Shown: positions 1 to 9,413, counted from the first letter of the stretch. The stretch is DNA of 64,000 nt from Flavobacteriales bacterium (GCA_020852835.1 JADZAC010000026.1:23178-87177); one strand, 5' to 3'. Translations and numbers: made by a program. The notes: a model not told the origin generated them from the letters alone.

Positions 1-5
1 ATGGC

Positions 6-380
6 TCAGGCGCGCAACTTGGCCAACGCTTGGTCTACCGTGTCCAGAATGGGGAACACGGTATCCAGCTTGGTGACGATGAAAAGCTGCCGCACACCGT
101 GGGAGATGGCCGCCAACAACACCTGGCCACCGGCGTTGCGGGTACGGGTGAACACGCTGATCATGATGTTCAATCCGGTGCTGTTCATGTACACCAGCTC
201 GCCCATGTCAAGTACCACGTTCACTCCTTCGTTGCCCTTCAGGTGGGTGTCCAGCATGGCCATGAGGTGATCGGCCTGTTGCTGGTCCATCAAGCGGCCT
301 TTGAGATGGAACACTTTGGCACCCTGCTGATCGGTGACGTTAAGGCTGAAGGCCGGTTTGTCCGTTGTTGTGCTGGTCAT
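6..380 (-). CDS. STAS-domain protein (anti-sigma factor antagonist-like)
   Basis: A 124-residue single-domain protein. The STAS pattern is visible: a beta-rich start ([12 protein letters not shown]), the [20 protein letters not shown] loop with Ser-Thr at the site phosphorylated in SpoIIAA-type antagonists, and a closing helix. Members act in the cytoplasm in partner-switching control of sigma factors or other effectors, but no cognate anti-sigma kinase is seen here. I start it at the ATG at 380; an upstream in-frame ATG at 437 would add 19 residues lying over the Fur-family gene. Even with the shorter start it overlaps the end of that gene by 41 bases in another frame, so the two are probably cotranscribed. 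The fold call is firm; the partner is unknown. Confidence 0.82.
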   Translation of the reverse strand: MTSTTTDKPAFSLNVTDQQGAKVFHLKGRLMDQQQADHLMAMLDTHLKGNEGVNVVLDMGELVYMNSTGLNIMISVFTRTRNAGGQVLLAAISHGVRQLFIVTKLDTVFPILDTVDQALAKLRA

Positions 381-840
381 GTTTACGCTTGCGTTCTTTG
401 ATGCAATCGGGACAGAGCCCGTAGATGTGCATGGCATGGTGGCTCACCTCGAAGCCCATCACCTCGGCCACCGTACTGCGGATATGCTGGATGCGGGGAT
501 CGCAGAACTCCATCACCTTGCTGCAGCGGGTGCAGATCACGTGATCGTGCTGGCGGAAGCTGTGGGCGCGTTCGAACTGGGCTTGATTGGAGCCGAACTG
601 GTGCTTGCGCACAAGTTTGCAGTCCAGCAGGAGCTCCATGGTGTTGTACAGCGTGGCCCGGCTCACGCGGTACTTTTTGCGCTTCATGGAAACATAGAGG
701 CGCTCAATATCGAAATGCCCGGGTTGGGCGTAGATCTCGTTGAGGATGGCAAAACGTTCGGGCGTTTTGCGGTGCCCCAATCCTTCCAGGTATTCGCTGA
801 AAATGAGGTGCACGTCCTGCTGGATCTCCGGGGCCTTCAT
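340..840 (-). CDS. Fur-family metal-responsive transcriptional regulator
   Basis: A 166-residue Fur/PerR/Zur-type repressor. The N-terminal winged helix includes RFAILNEIY and [13 protein letters not shown], which is the DNA-recognition helix. The C-terminal dimerisation half carries the two structural-zinc motifs CTRC (about residues 103-106) and CPDC (143-146), and a His-rich stretch [12 protein letters not shown] chose the ATG at 840 because Fur proteins begin just before the first helix; the longer reading frame to 906 adds 22 low-complexity residues and runs past a good -7 element. Whether it senses iron, peroxide or zinc cannot be told from this sequence. The STAS gene overlaps its 3' end. 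Confidence 0.9.
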   Translation of the reverse strand: MKAPEIQQDVHLIFSEYLEGLGHRKTPERFAILNEIYAQPGHFDIERLYVSMKRKKYRVSRATLYNTMELLLDCKLVRKHQFGSNQAQFERAHSFRQHDHVICTRCSKVMEFCDPRIQHIRSTVAEVMGFEVSHHAMHIYGLCPDCIKERKRKHDQHNNGQTGLQP

Positions 841-848
841 GGCGAGGG

Positions 849-856
849 CGAAGGTA
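849..856 (-). promoter_or_regulatory. Bacteroidota -7 element for the Fur-family gene
   Basis: Minus-strand TACCTTCG, close to the Bacteroidota housekeeping -7 consensus TAnnTTTG, eight bases before the ATG at 840. Transcription would start about four bases before the start codon, giving a nearly leaderless message. Confidence 0.5.
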
Positions 857-1006
857 GCTCTTGCAGGGCATGGCGTGCCACCGCATCGAATGGCATTTTC
901 AACCATGTCGGAACCAAGTGGACCAGCTCCGCAGGGTGTTCCGGTGCTGTACCGCCCACGGCCATGCCGCCATGGCGGTATTCAGCGGCGGTCCTGCCGG
1001 CACTGA

Positions 1007-2050
1007 TCAACGGGCCACCACCACACGCGCTGTGCGCTGCCGGCCCTTGAGATCGGTGATGACCACTTGGTAGAGGCCCGCTTTCCATTGCCGCACGTCC
1101 AATGTTGCCGGGCCCGCCATCGGTTGCTTAACTATAGCCTTGCCCTGAGCATCGTAAACGGCCAGTTCCTGCGCCGTGTGCATTTCCGCCGGCACCACCA
1201 CCTCTTCTGCGGCAGGATTGGGGAACACCCGCAGTTCAACCCCGGCGGCAGGGGCTTCCGCCACGCCCACGGCGGAGATGTCCAGCCATTCGGTATAGCT
1301 GTAGTTCTGGTTCACGAACATGGATGACAGCGAATCGGAGACCGTGCTCACCAGCGGATACTTGCCCCACATGGGGTAGTACGCATGGGTATTCCTGACG
1401 TGGGTAACGGGAAGGAGAACGCCACTGAGGTTCAGCGGTATGGATTCAGCGATACGGGTCTTCACACGCAGCACTTCCACGGTGTCCGCACCTCCGGGCA
1501 TGATCAGCCAGCCCCATGCGTCCGCAACGCCGGTGATCGAACCGCTGCGGGTGGCCGTGGTTCCTTCCACCACAAAGGTGCCGGAGAACAGGTCGGTCCA
1601 CGGGGCATCTCCGTAGGTGATCGGCAGGGCCAGGTCCAATATGGCATCGCTGTAGGCCGTGGTGAAGTGGTACTCCAACCCCATAAGCACCACCGCAAGC
1701 GTCTGGGTATCGCCCACCCGTTCCATGCCATTGGCGGTGGATGTGCTGAACACGGTATCCGCCCCGCCATTGGTGAGTGCAACCTGCGCCGAGGGGAACT
1801 GGGCGCCGTTTGGCAGCCCGGCGGGATCCTGCCACTGATAGGCTACCACCGAGGTGGGTGCGGCAGCACTGAAATCGAACAACAGCGCTGCTCCAGCGGC
1901 GCCCGGCGCTACGTACGCCCCGCGATGGGCGCTGAACGAGGCGCCGTTGACCGGTGGTTGGTTGTTGGCAGTGGTCAAGGTGATCTGTGCGCTGGCCGCA
2001 AGGGTGAATGGAAAGGCCAAGGCAAGTGCAGAAGTACGCGTGAATTCCAT
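1007..2050 (-). CDS. Secreted protein of unknown function with T9SS sorting domain
   Basis: 347 residues. It has an N-terminal signal peptide (hydrophobic ALALAFPFTLAASAQ), a beta-rich central region without a domain I recognise, and a C-terminal T9SS type A sorting domain: LRVFPNPAAEE, then VYDAQGK, then the GLYQVVI strand and a basic end. It is therefore expected to cross the outer membrane by the type IX system and be released or anchored at the surface. No catalytic motif was seen. It stands alone between the fur promoter region and the divergent nitroreductase gene. Confidence 0.8.
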   Translation of the reverse strand: MEFTRTSALALAFPFTLAASAQITLTTANNQPPVNGASFSAHRGAYVAPGAAGAALLFDFSAAAPTSVVAYQWQDPAGLPNGAQFPSAQVALTNGGADTVFSTSTANGMERVGDTQTLAVVLMGLEYHFTTAYSDAILDLALPITYGDAPWTDLFSGTFVVEGTTATRSGSITGVADAWGWLIMPGGADTVEVLRVKTRIAESIPLNLSGVLLPVTHVRNTHAYYPMWGKYPLVSTVSDSLSSMFVNQNYSYTEWLDISAVGVAEAPAAGVELRVFPNPAAEEVVVPAEMHTAQELAVYDAQGKAIVKQPMAGPATLDVRQWKAGLYQVVITDLKGRQRTARVVVAR

Positions 2051-2243
2051 CCGTGATGAACAATTTGAGGGGGTGCAAACCTAAGACAAGCGGATCGGGC
2101 GGAACGTTGCCCGGCCCGGAGTTGGGCATAGGCCAGGCCGCACCACGGAGAGCTGCACAGGGGCAGTCCTTGCGGGGCTGGCTGCGGGCAGCACGAGGCA
2201 GCTCGGTAAAAACACCGTCTATTTGCACCTTCGAACGGCCCCC

Positions 2244-2831
2244 ATGCGATACAGCCTCAGTGAAATAAGCGCGATCATCCGCGATCGGCGCACCGTGCAA
2301 CCCAAGGACTTCAGTCCGCGCCAAGTAGCACGGGAAGTGATCGACCAGGTGCTGGGCAATGCGATCTGGGCACCCACCCACGGCATGACCCAGCCATGGC
2401 GGTTCACCGTGTACACCGGTGCGGCCCGCGAACGGCTCTCCCGGTTCCTGGGAGAAGAATACAAACGGACCACCGTACCGGAGCGGTTTCTGCAACGCAA
2501 ATACGACAACCACGTACAACGCCCGTTGCAAAGCACGGTGGTGGTGGCTTTGGGCATGGCGCGCGACCCGCAGGGAAAGATCCCGCTTCATGAGGAGCAG
2601 TATGCCGTGGCATGCGCCGTGCAAAACATGCACTTGACTTGCGCGGCATACGGCTTGGGCGCCTTTTGGAGCACCGGTGCCGTGATCACCGGGGAGGCAA
2701 TGGTGCGCTTTCTCGGCATGGGCGCGGAAGACCGCTGCCTGGGCCTGTTCTACATGGGCTACCCTGCCGGGGAATGGCCCAAAGGCTATCGCCGCCCGCT
2801 GCCCGACGTGGTGCAGTACGTGGAGGAGTGA
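2244..2831 (+). CDS. Nitroreductase family protein
   Basis: 195 residues with the FMN-binding nitroreductase fold: IIRDRRTVQP near the N-terminus (the R-x-S/T-x-R phosphate-binding region in relatives), NAIWAPTHGMTQPWRF, and the helix AVACAVQNMHLTCAAYGLGAFWSTG, which is typical of the family. These enzymes reduce nitro, quinone or flavin-type substrates with NAD(P)H as homodimers in the cytoplasm; the substrate here is unknown. I start at ATG 2244 (MRYSLSEI) rather than the in-frame ATG at 2223. A TCTATTTG sequence (2218-2225), one mismatch from the -7 consensus, lies just upstream. Confidence 0.88.
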   Translation: MRYSLSEISAIIRDRRTVQPKDFSPRQVAREVIDQVLGNAIWAPTHGMTQPWRFTVYTGAARERLSRFLGEEYKRTTVPERFLQRKYDNHVQRPLQSTVVVALGMARDPQGKIPLHEEQYAVACAVQNMHLTCAAYGLGAFWSTGAVITGEAMVRFLGMGAEDRCLGLFYMGYPAGEWPKGYRRPLPDVVQYVEE

Positions 2832-2902
2832 TCCCTCTGTGCAGATCACCCCTGTATATTACCGGGATCCATCAACCGGGCTTCCCGCGCAATGACCAAC
2901 TC

Positions 2903-2924
2903 CACGGGCGCCCATCGGCCCGTG
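2903..2924. terminator. Possible bidirectional hairpin between convergent genes
   Basis: A perfect seven-base stem, CACGGGC paired with GCCCGTG, with an eight-base loop, in the short gap between the convergent nitroreductase and ostA-like genes. There is no clear T-tract, so the terminator role is inferred from position. Confidence 0.35.
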
Positions 2925-2931
2925 CACCGGT

Positions 2932-4509
2932 TCACTGCGGCGCCCCCCATGCTGCTGGAGGAGGATCCGTTCTGCGGAAAATATCTTCCTGGTCCTTGGG
3001 CCGGGCGGCCCCGTTCCATCGGAAACCGTCCAAGCGCAGTTCCTCCACCGGTGCTTTGTCCAAGGGAAAGAGCGTGGCATCCGGTTGGGTAAGGAAACTG
3101 ACCGTGTTCACTTCCCCGTTGTGCAAGCCCACGGCAATGATGCTGCAATCCACCCGGTTCACCCCGGTGATCTGCTCCACGCTGTCCTTCGTTTCCCTTG
3201 CGAAATACACGGTACGGCTGTTCCCTTCGGCGATCAATCGGGCCAGTTGATCCCGGTGGAAGTAGCCCGTAAGGAATGTGCCGGTGATCTGGTCATAATG
3301 GGTGCTGTCGGCTTGGGCCGTCAGGAATGCGTGGCCGTCCACCCGCAACTGCTCGGCATGTCCGTTGCTGAGCTGGATGCGCATGCTGTCACCGGAAAGC
3401 TGGTTGCCCCGGTTCCAGAGGAAGGGTGAGCCTTGCAGCCTGATCAGACTGTCGTGTTCGCTATAGCGCAAGGTGTCTCCTACGCCCTGCATATCTTCCT
3501 TGAAGAACCGCACATTGCGCTGCCCGGTGACAGTTCGTTTGCCCAGGCTGTCCTTGCCCGCAAAGAGCGTATCCGCGTGCAGGTACAGGGAATCGCCTCC
3601 CATGAGCATGACCAGTTCGGCACGGCCGGTGACCATAGCTTGGTCATCCGCTTGCCGGTGCAAGCCTTCATGGCCGCGCACCACCAAGCGGTTCACCGTG
3701 TCCTTGATGGTGACATGCCCCCAGCCACGACCGATACCCGTGAGCCGATCATGGACCAGGCTATCGCCGGTAAGCTCACGTGCGCCTTGCGTGATCCGTC
3801 CGCGCTTGCTCAGCACACCTTGGCCCAGGCGGGCATCGTAGCTGCCGCTTTCGCAGTACATGCGCACCTCGCCTTGCGTGATCCATGTAGGGCCGATGAA
3901 CCCGGCCCGGCCTGTTGTGCTGCTGTAGCGGACCGTATCGGAGGAGATGGTGTATTCCGGATGGGTGATCCGTACACTGTCGGTAAAGTTGAACAGGTGC
4001 CCAGCTGCGTCGTACTCCCCTTTCCGGCTGGTAAGCGAGCTTCCGTCCCGCTTGTTCTGGATCAGCGCACCCGTGCTGTACGCCGCACGCCGCGCAGGCA
4101 CATTGTAAACCAAGGCATCGGTGGCCAGCTCCATTCCCGGATCGCTCAACCGCACATTGCCGTTCATGCGTGCCGATCGTTCTGCGCCGTTATAGTCCAG
4201 GTGGTCGCCGGTGATCCGCAGGGTATCTCCTTGGTTCAACACCACCCGGCTGAAGGCGGTAACCCGGTTGTCCTCGTAGAGATAGGCGCTATCGCAGGAC
4301 ATGAAGGCTCCTTCATGGCGGAGGCGCACACTGCCGATGAGCCGCTGGGCACCGGTGGCTACCGCTTTGTCGAACACCCAATTGTCGGCATTGAGCACCT
4401 CAACGCGGCCTTTGCCTTGGGCGAGCACCGTGCTGCCGCCCAGGGCCATGGTGCACGCCATCAGGGCCAACCGGGTGCAGCTGCGCAAGCGAACGGATGC
4501 AGGGCGCAT
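2932..4509 (-). CDS. OstA-like protein (LptA/OstA family, LPS transport)
   Basis: 525 residues. After a signal peptide ending in TVLAQ, the protein is a long run of beta-strand repeats of the OstA/LptA/LptD N-domain type (for example GAFMSCDSAYLYEDNRV, GDTLRITGDHLDYNG, TISSDTVRYSS, LSGDSMRIQLSNGHAEQLRVDG). Bacteroidota carry long OstA-like periplasmic proteins of this kind, thought to form part of the lipopolysaccharide bridge from inner to outer membrane. Directly upstream on the same strand is an OmpH/Skp-like chaperone gene, 30 bases away, consistent with an outer-membrane biogenesis operon. Confidence 0.82.
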   Translation of the reverse strand: MRPASVRLRSCTRLALMACTMALGGSTVLAQGKGRVEVLNADNWVFDKAVATGAQRLIGSVRLRHEGAFMSCDSAYLYEDNRVTAFSRVVLNQGDTLRITGDHLDYNGAERSARMNGNVRLSDPGMELATDALVYNVPARRAAYSTGALIQNKRDGSSLTSRKGEYDAAGHLFNFTDSVRITHPEYTISSDTVRYSSTTGRAGFIGPTWITQGEVRMYCESGSYDARLGQGVLSKRGRITQGARELTGDSLVHDRLTGIGRGWGHVTIKDTVNRLVVRGHEGLHRQADDQAMVTGRAELVMLMGGDSLYLHADTLFAGKDSLGKRTVTGQRNVRFFKEDMQGVGDTLRYSEHDSLIRLQGSPFLWNRGNQLSGDSMRIQLSNGHAEQLRVDGHAFLTAQADSTHYDQITGTFLTGYFHRDQLARLIAEGNSRTVYFARETKDSVEQITGVNRVDCSIIAVGLHNGEVNTVSFLTQPDATLFPLDKAPVEELRLDGFRWNGAARPKDQEDIFRRTDPPPAAWGAPQ

Positions 4510-4539
4510 GGGGTATTACGCTGCACGGGCAGGTGCAGG

Positions 4540-5214
4540 CTATTTGGCAGCTCCTGCCTTTTGGCCCCGGTGCCTGGCATTGAGGCCGGCCACCACGTCC
4601 GCAGTGATGTCCAACCCTTGGTTGCCCACCCAGATCTGGCCGGCATCCTGGATGCTGAAGATGTAGTCGAACCCGGCGGTCTTGTTGTATTCCTCCAAGA
4701 AGCCTTTGAGCTGGTCGGCGATCTGCGTGAGCATCTTTACCTGCAGTTCCTCCAGCTGGGCTTGTGATGCAGCTTGCAGTTCCTGGATCTTGCCGCCCAG
4801 CTGCTCCACCTCGGCTTGGTCGGCCTTCAATTGGGCCTGGGTGCTGTACGTATGGTCCTTGCCCATGAGCTCGGCATAACGTGCCTGGGCTTTCTGCATT
4901 TCGCGCTGCAGATTGCCTTCCATGCGCTGGCCTTCGCTGCGCACGCGTGCTGCACTTTCCTTGACCAGCTCGTAGTTGGCCTGTACGGAGTCCATCATGA
5001 AGAAGGCGATCCGCGCTTCGGGCGGCCGGATACTGTCCGACGCGCCTTCAACTGCCGCCGAACGGCCCAAGGAATCCTTGTCCAATTGCAGGCCGGTGAG
5101 TTTTTCCTGGAGTATGCGGTCCGGCACGCGCGAGCGGCCGAGCGACCACACCACCGCACCGGTCAACAGGAAATTCCACGCTACAAGCAGGAGGAGCAGA
5201 AAACGTTTGGACAT
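4540..5214 (-). CDS. OmpH/Skp-family periplasmic chaperone
   Basis: 224 residues. The N-terminal hydrophobic segment (about residues 5-25) acts as signal or anchor. After it come the Skp-type first strand IAFFMMDSVQANYELV, a long charged coiled coil (roughly residues 75-165, rich in Glu, Gln and Lys), and the returning strand FDYIFSIQDAGQIWVG with LDITADVVAGLN. Skp-type chaperones hold unfolded outer-membrane proteins in the periplasm. It precedes the ostA-like gene in a likely operon with a -7 element about 20 bases before the start. Bacteroidota Skp homologues are often somewhat longer than the E. coli protein, as here. Confidence 0.85.
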   Translation of the reverse strand: MSKRFLLLLLVAWNFLLTGAVVWSLGRSRVPDRILQEKLTGLQLDKDSLGRSAAVEGASDSIRPPEARIAFFMMDSVQANYELVKESAARVRSEGQRMEGNLQREMQKAQARYAELMGKDHTYSTQAQLKADQAEVEQLGGKIQELQAASQAQLEELQVKMLTQIADQLKGFLEEYNKTAGFDYIFSIQDAGQIWVGNQGLDITADVVAGLNARHRGQKAGAAK

Positions 5215-5233
5215 GCTGGTCTGAAGGATGGCG

Positions 5234-5241
5234 CAAAGGTA
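5234..5241 (-). promoter_or_regulatory. Bacteroidota -7 element for ompH-ostA
   Basis: Minus-strand TACCTTTG, an exact match to TAnnTTTG, 19 bases before the ATG at 5214. Confidence 0.55.
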
Positions 5242-5274
5242 GCCCGGCCTCGGCCATCAAGGACCGTGCCCTGC

Positions 5275-7374
5275 TCAATGCTCCACCATGAAACGGCCTT
5301 GCAACAGCAGGTGCGCTGCGGTGCACCGTACCACATAGGGCCCTGCAGGCAACAAGCGCACATCAAGCTCCAACGATGCGCCAGTGGATCGTACCTCCTG
5401 ATCATGGACCAGTTTGCCCAAGCCATCGAACACCTGCAAGCGGACCGGTCCCGATGGCACCCCGTTCAAGCGGACCATTTCCTTGGCCGGGCAAGGCCAG
5501 AGCACCAAGGCGGGCGCGTGTGGTTCCTCCAGGCCGACAAACACGTCAACCGCTACGCAGGAAGTATCGTTCTGGTCCAAGGAATCGGCGGGGGCCGCTG
5601 TCCAAACGCACAGATCGCCAGAGCTGTTGGCCTGGGGCACCAGTTGCTGGCCAAACATGACCAGTGCAGAATTGCCGGGTGCGATGGGATTGCCCGTGTA
5701 GTTCTGGGTGGCAACCGGCCCGTTGTTGAAGCTGTAGTGCACGGGAAAGCCCGTGGCAGGCGAGTTGCCGTAGTTTTTGACCAAGGCTTGCACGGTGGTG
5801 GCCCCGGTGAGCTGTTGGCCGTTGTTGATGCCCACCAAGCCCATCACTCCCACATCGAGGTAAGGCGGCAAGGCGATCTGGAGCCCCAGGTGAAAATCGG
5901 TAATGGTACGGTCGCGGTATTCAGCCCAAGCACCATCGAGCACTTCATAGCACCGCAGGGAGAAGGGTGGCATAATGTCCACGGCGATGTTCACATTGGG
6001 GCCCAGCATGTGCCAAACCACGTAGAACCCGCCATTGGTGGATTGGATCGCGTTGAGCAGCGGGTAAACATGGTCGCCCGGTCCGCCGTTGGACGCATTG
6101 ACCACGCTGCTGTCCAGCAAGGTGCCGGGGCTCCCGTCCGGTCCATCATCGGCATACACCATCATGGCAAAGCTGCTGCCGGAATTGCTGGTGATGCGCA
6201 CCGTGGTTGCGGTGATCTGGCACGGTTGGAACGGCGGGATGATGTACGCACCGATGCCTCCATTGCCGCCGTTCCAGGCCAACCCCACGCCATTGTCCGT
6301 GGCGCCGGCCCAGCTCACCAGGTTGGTCTGGTCCGTGGGAGAATACACCACGATCTCGCGTTCCATGGTATTGTTGGTGGCGATCATCTCGCCGGTGATC
6401 CCCGAAAGCACGATCTGGTGGCGGTAGGTTCCGGTAAGGACCGGAACAAGTGCGGCATCCATGGTAAGGCTCAAGTTTCCGTCGGGCGAGAGGGCCGGCA
6501 CGGAATGGACTTCGGTGAGCACCACCTGCCCCGAAGGCCCGAGCACCGTGCTGGTGAGCGTGAACGGCTCAAGCGGCTGGTTGCCCGTATTGTGCACTTG
6601 GGTGGCCAAGGTCAGCGATCCGCCGATCGCCATGGTGGTGCCGCCGGTACCGTCCATCCCGACCCAATCCACGGCGGCGTCCTTCACCTGCAGCAGCGGA
6701 TCGGCGGGATTGTAGAAGCGTACGGCATAACCCGGTTGGGGCATCAGGCTTTGGCTGCGGGCCAGGCCGATGCTTCCGGTTATGCTTTCAATGCCGATCA
6801 CGGGCCCGTTGCTGCCGTTGGTACCTGAGGTGCTTTGGTACTGCATGGTGATGGTGCTGTCCATCTTGTTCAAGATCAGCTGGAACGTATTGCTTCCGCT
6901 ATAGCCCGGGGCGTTGACGTTCCAGAACGGCACGTTGATCCAGGAAATGATCAGCTGGGTGGCTTCATCTTTCAGGAAACATTGGGCGGGGTTTCCCGTA
7001 CCACCGAAGGTGAGGTCGGCCATGAACACGGCGGTGTAATTGTCGGTACCGCCCGCTGCAGGCAGCATGGGGAAGTTGGCTGCGATGTTGCCCCCGCCGA
7101 ATGCCACATAGCCATTGCTGCCGATCCATACCTTTTTCACATCGTACCAGTAATAGGGCATGTTGCCCGACATGATGTAGGGGCCGAAGGTGTTGTCGTC
7201 GGCAAGGCCAGTGATGGGGATGCCGTCCGCAGTGATGTCGATCCAGGAATAGACCGGCCCGTCCGGTTCGGCGTTGTCCTTCCACAGGTAGCCATACTGG
7301 TCCGGGCCGCCGGAAGCAGCCGACAGCCCAAAAACACATCCAAGCAGGAGAAGCAGGGTGAGGGTTTTCTTCAT
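5275..7374 (-). CDS. Large secreted protein, T9SS sorted, with CARDB-like beta domains
   Basis: 699 residues with a clear signal peptide (MKKTLTLLLLLGCVFGLSAA). The N-terminal third (VWIGSNGYVAFGG, YTAVFMADL, QLIISWINVPFW) resembles domains found in extracellular adhesive or protease-associated proteins of Bacteroidota. The middle has two stretches like CARDB/Ig-type domains (VKDAAVDWVGMDG..., DVGVMGLVGINNGQQLTG...). The C-terminus is a T9SS type A domain, but the usual WPNPA motif reads WPCPA, and the body of the domain (LQVFDGLGKLVHDQEV, PYVVRC) is otherwise standard. No enzymatic motif was seen. It is transcribed alone. Confidence 0.78.
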   Translation of the reverse strand: MKKTLTLLLLLGCVFGLSAASGGPDQYGYLWKDNAEPDGPVYSWIDITADGIPITGLADDNTFGPYIMSGNMPYYWYDVKKVWIGSNGYVAFGGGNIAANFPMLPAAGGTDNYTAVFMADLTFGGTGNPAQCFLKDEATQLIISWINVPFWNVNAPGYSGSNTFQLILNKMDSTITMQYQSTSGTNGSNGPVIGIESITGSIGLARSQSLMPQPGYAVRFYNPADPLLQVKDAAVDWVGMDGTGGTTMAIGGSLTLATQVHNTGNQPLEPFTLTSTVLGPSGQVVLTEVHSVPALSPDGNLSLTMDAALVPVLTGTYRHQIVLSGITGEMIATNNTMEREIVVYSPTDQTNLVSWAGATDNGVGLAWNGGNGGIGAYIIPPFQPCQITATTVRITSNSGSSFAMMVYADDGPDGSPGTLLDSSVVNASNGGPGDHVYPLLNAIQSTNGGFYVVWHMLGPNVNIAVDIMPPFSLRCYEVLDGAWAEYRDRTITDFHLGLQIALPPYLDVGVMGLVGINNGQQLTGATTVQALVKNYGNSPATGFPVHYSFNNGPVATQNYTGNPIAPGNSALVMFGQQLVPQANSSGDLCVWTAAPADSLDQNDTSCVAVDVFVGLEEPHAPALVLWPCPAKEMVRLNGVPSGPVRLQVFDGLGKLVHDQEVRSTGASLELDVRLLPAGPYVVRCTAAHLLLQGRFMVEH

Positions 7375-7462
7375 GGCACTGGGATTTGTGCAACAAGATA
7401 CCGAAAAACCGTTGCCTGCTGCTGCGGCCTTGCCTGTTGGCCGTGCCCTCCCGCCCCCGCTC

Positions 7463-8173
7463 TTAGAGGCTCATGATCTCCCGGAAGCGCAGTGCTTGCC
7501 TGCGGCTCACCTCCACCACTTCACCGGTGGACAAGGTGCAATTCAGCCCCCCGCTGAACCACGGTTCGATCTTGGACACCCATGCCAGGTTGATCATCTG
7601 TTTGCGGTTGGCCCTGAAGAAAACATGGGGGTCCAGCTTCTTCTCCAAGCTGTTGAGCGAGCGCAGCACCAAGGGCTTGCTGTCATTGAACCGCACCCGC
7701 ACATAGTTCCCTTCGCTCTCCAGCAACCGTACATCCTTGAGTGCAACAAACCAGCACTTTTCCCCGTCCTTGATGAAGATCCGGTCCGAGGCCGATAGCA
7801 GGTTGCGTTCGGTACCGTCCGCCTTGGGCAACGCGGCCACCTTGGCCAAGGCGGACGCCAGGCGTTCCGGATCGATGGGCTTCAGCAGGTAGTCCATGGC
7901 GTTCACCTCGAACGCCTTGACGGCATGTTCATCATAGGCCGTGATGAAGATCACGTGGGGTGCCGGGTCCAAGGCTTCCAACAGCTCGAAGCCATCGCGC
8001 CCGGGCATATTGATGTCCAGGAACAGGAGGTCCGGCCGCAATTCCAACGTGAGCTTCTCCGCCTCATCCGCGTTGGTGGCCTCCCCCACCACTTGGATCT
8101 GCGCGTGTACCTCCAACAGGCGCATCAATTCCTTGCGCGCCAGCCGTTCGTCGTCGATGATGAGTGCTTTCAT
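7463..8173 (-). CDS. LytTR-type response regulator
   Basis: 236 residues. The receiver domain has the acidic pair at residues 7-8 (IIDDE), the phospho-acceptor Asp at residue 53 (LLFLDINMPGRDG), the Thr/Lys switch residues (FITAYDEHAVKAF, YLLKPID) and a C-terminal LytTR DNA-binding domain (DVRLLESEGNYVRV, FFRANRKQMINL). I start at the ATG at 8173 (MKALIIDDE). That ATG overlaps the stop codon of the upstream kinase gene by four bases (ATGA), so the two are translationally coupled. Its targets are not evident nearby. Confidence 0.93.
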   Translation of the reverse strand: MKALIIDDERLARKELMRLLEVHAQIQVVGEATNADEAEKLTLELRPDLLFLDINMPGRDGFELLEALDPAPHVIFITAYDEHAVKAFEVNAMDYLLKPIDPERLASALAKVAALPKADGTERNLLSASDRIFIKDGEKCWFVALKDVRLLESEGNYVRVRFNDSKPLVLRSLNSLEKKLDPHVFFRANRKQMINLAWVSKIEPWFSGGLNCTLSTGEVVEVSRRQALRFREIMSL

Positions 8174-9261
8174 GGTTGTGGCGGTTGTTCTTGCAGGTCT
8201 CGTTCGGACATTTCCGGAGCATGGGGCAGGTAGAGTTCGCAAACCACCATGCCTCCTTCATTGCGTATGTTCATTGATGCTCTTCCGGCGTAGAGATGGA
8301 AGAGTCTTTCGCGTGTATTGCGCAGTCCGATGCCCTGCTCTCTAAGGGAGCCTTCCACATAACGCCCGGTGTTGCGCACGGAAAGCAGCATGCCCCCTTC
8401 GGCCGGTACGGCCGCCACCAGGACCTCTCCTCCTTGCTTGTTGCGGGCAATGCCATGGCGCACGGCGTTCTCCACCAGGGTTTGCAGCATCATGGGCGGC
8501 ACGGGGCTGCGCTCCAAGGTGGGGTCCACGGCGAAGGTCACCTGCAATCGTTCCTCGAACCGCATGGCCTCCAGCAGCAGGTAGGTGCGCACCGTATCCA
8601 CCTCTTCGCCCAAGGGAACCGTACGGCGCTTTACCGTGGACATGGCATTGCGCAACAGCGAGCTCAGCAGGGTGATCGAGCGCTTGGCCCGTTCGGGGTC
8701 CTCGCCGATCAGCGCGCGGATGCTATTGAGCGCATTGAACATGAAATGGGGGTTGAGCTGGCTGCGGAGGTTGGCCAATTGTCCTTCCCGGTTGGCGGCC
8801 TCCAGGCGCAAGGCACGCATCATTTCCAGCCTGCTGCGCACGATGTAGTGGTACGCCACGTACGCCACGGACCACACGAAGAGCTGCACCACCCAACTGA
8901 GCAGCACCTCTGCCAGGCGGCGTCCGCCACCGCCGATCATGTCATCCGCCTCCGGAAAAACGGCATCGTGGATGGCCGCTTGCAGCAGCCCCGCAAGTAT
9001 GCCTATCGCCAGCGCGCCCAGCACCATGCGCAACACGAGCGCCCCCAAGGGGAGGTCCAGCCAGCGCAGGTCATTGAAGGATGTGCGCAACGCATGGCTG
9101 CCCACAATGCCGATCAGGGCCATGGCCACGGTGATCCATCCGAAACGTGCCGTATAGCCGCCTTCCAGCAGCGAAGGCAGGCCCAGCAGCAACATGTAGC
9201 CCGACCAGGCCACCACCTGGGTAACCCAGTAGAGCAACATCCTGGAACGGGCGGTGGCCAT
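8170..9261 (-). CDS. LytS/YehU-type membrane sensor histidine kinase
   Basis: 363 residues. Four hydrophobic membrane segments lie in the first 140 residues, followed by a short helical linker and the His_kinase box SQLNPHFMFNALNS with the phosphorylated His at residue 172. The ATPase domain (LQTLVENAVRHGI, GIGLRNTRERL) follows. This is the normal partner of LytTR regulators and is encoded just upstream with a four-base overlap. The start ATG at 9261 (MATARSRMLL) is preferred; the open frame extends 50 residues further but with implausible sequence that overlaps the divergent gene's upstream region. No periplasmic sensor domain is present, so the signal probably comes from the membrane. Confidence 0.9.
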   Translation of the reverse strand: MATARSRMLLYWVTQVVAWSGYMLLLGLPSLLEGGYTARFGWITVAMALIGIVGSHALRTSFNDLRWLDLPLGALVLRMVLGALAIGILAGLLQAAIHDAVFPEADDMIGGGGRRLAEVLLSWVVQLFVWSVAYVAYHYIVRSRLEMMRALRLEAANREGQLANLRSQLNPHFMFNALNSIRALIGEDPERAKRSITLLSSLLRNAMSTVKRRTVPLGEEVDTVRTYLLLEAMRFEERLQVTFAVDPTLERSPVPPMMLQTLVENAVRHGIARNKQGGEVLVAAVPAEGGMLLSVRNTGRYVEGSLREQGIGLRNTRERLFHLYAGRASMNIRNEGGMVVCELYLPHAPEMSERDLQEQPPQP

Positions 9262-9413
9262 GGCCGCCAAAATACCGGGCGTGCCGGAAATGTCCGGCCA
9301 TGATCCATGGCCGGGCGAGGGGTACGATGACCGGTCTGTTGCCGCAGCTGGGTCCACGAACTTGTGCCACGGCCGCCGGCATGTGCCCCACGGGCATAAC
9401 TTTCCGGGCACGG

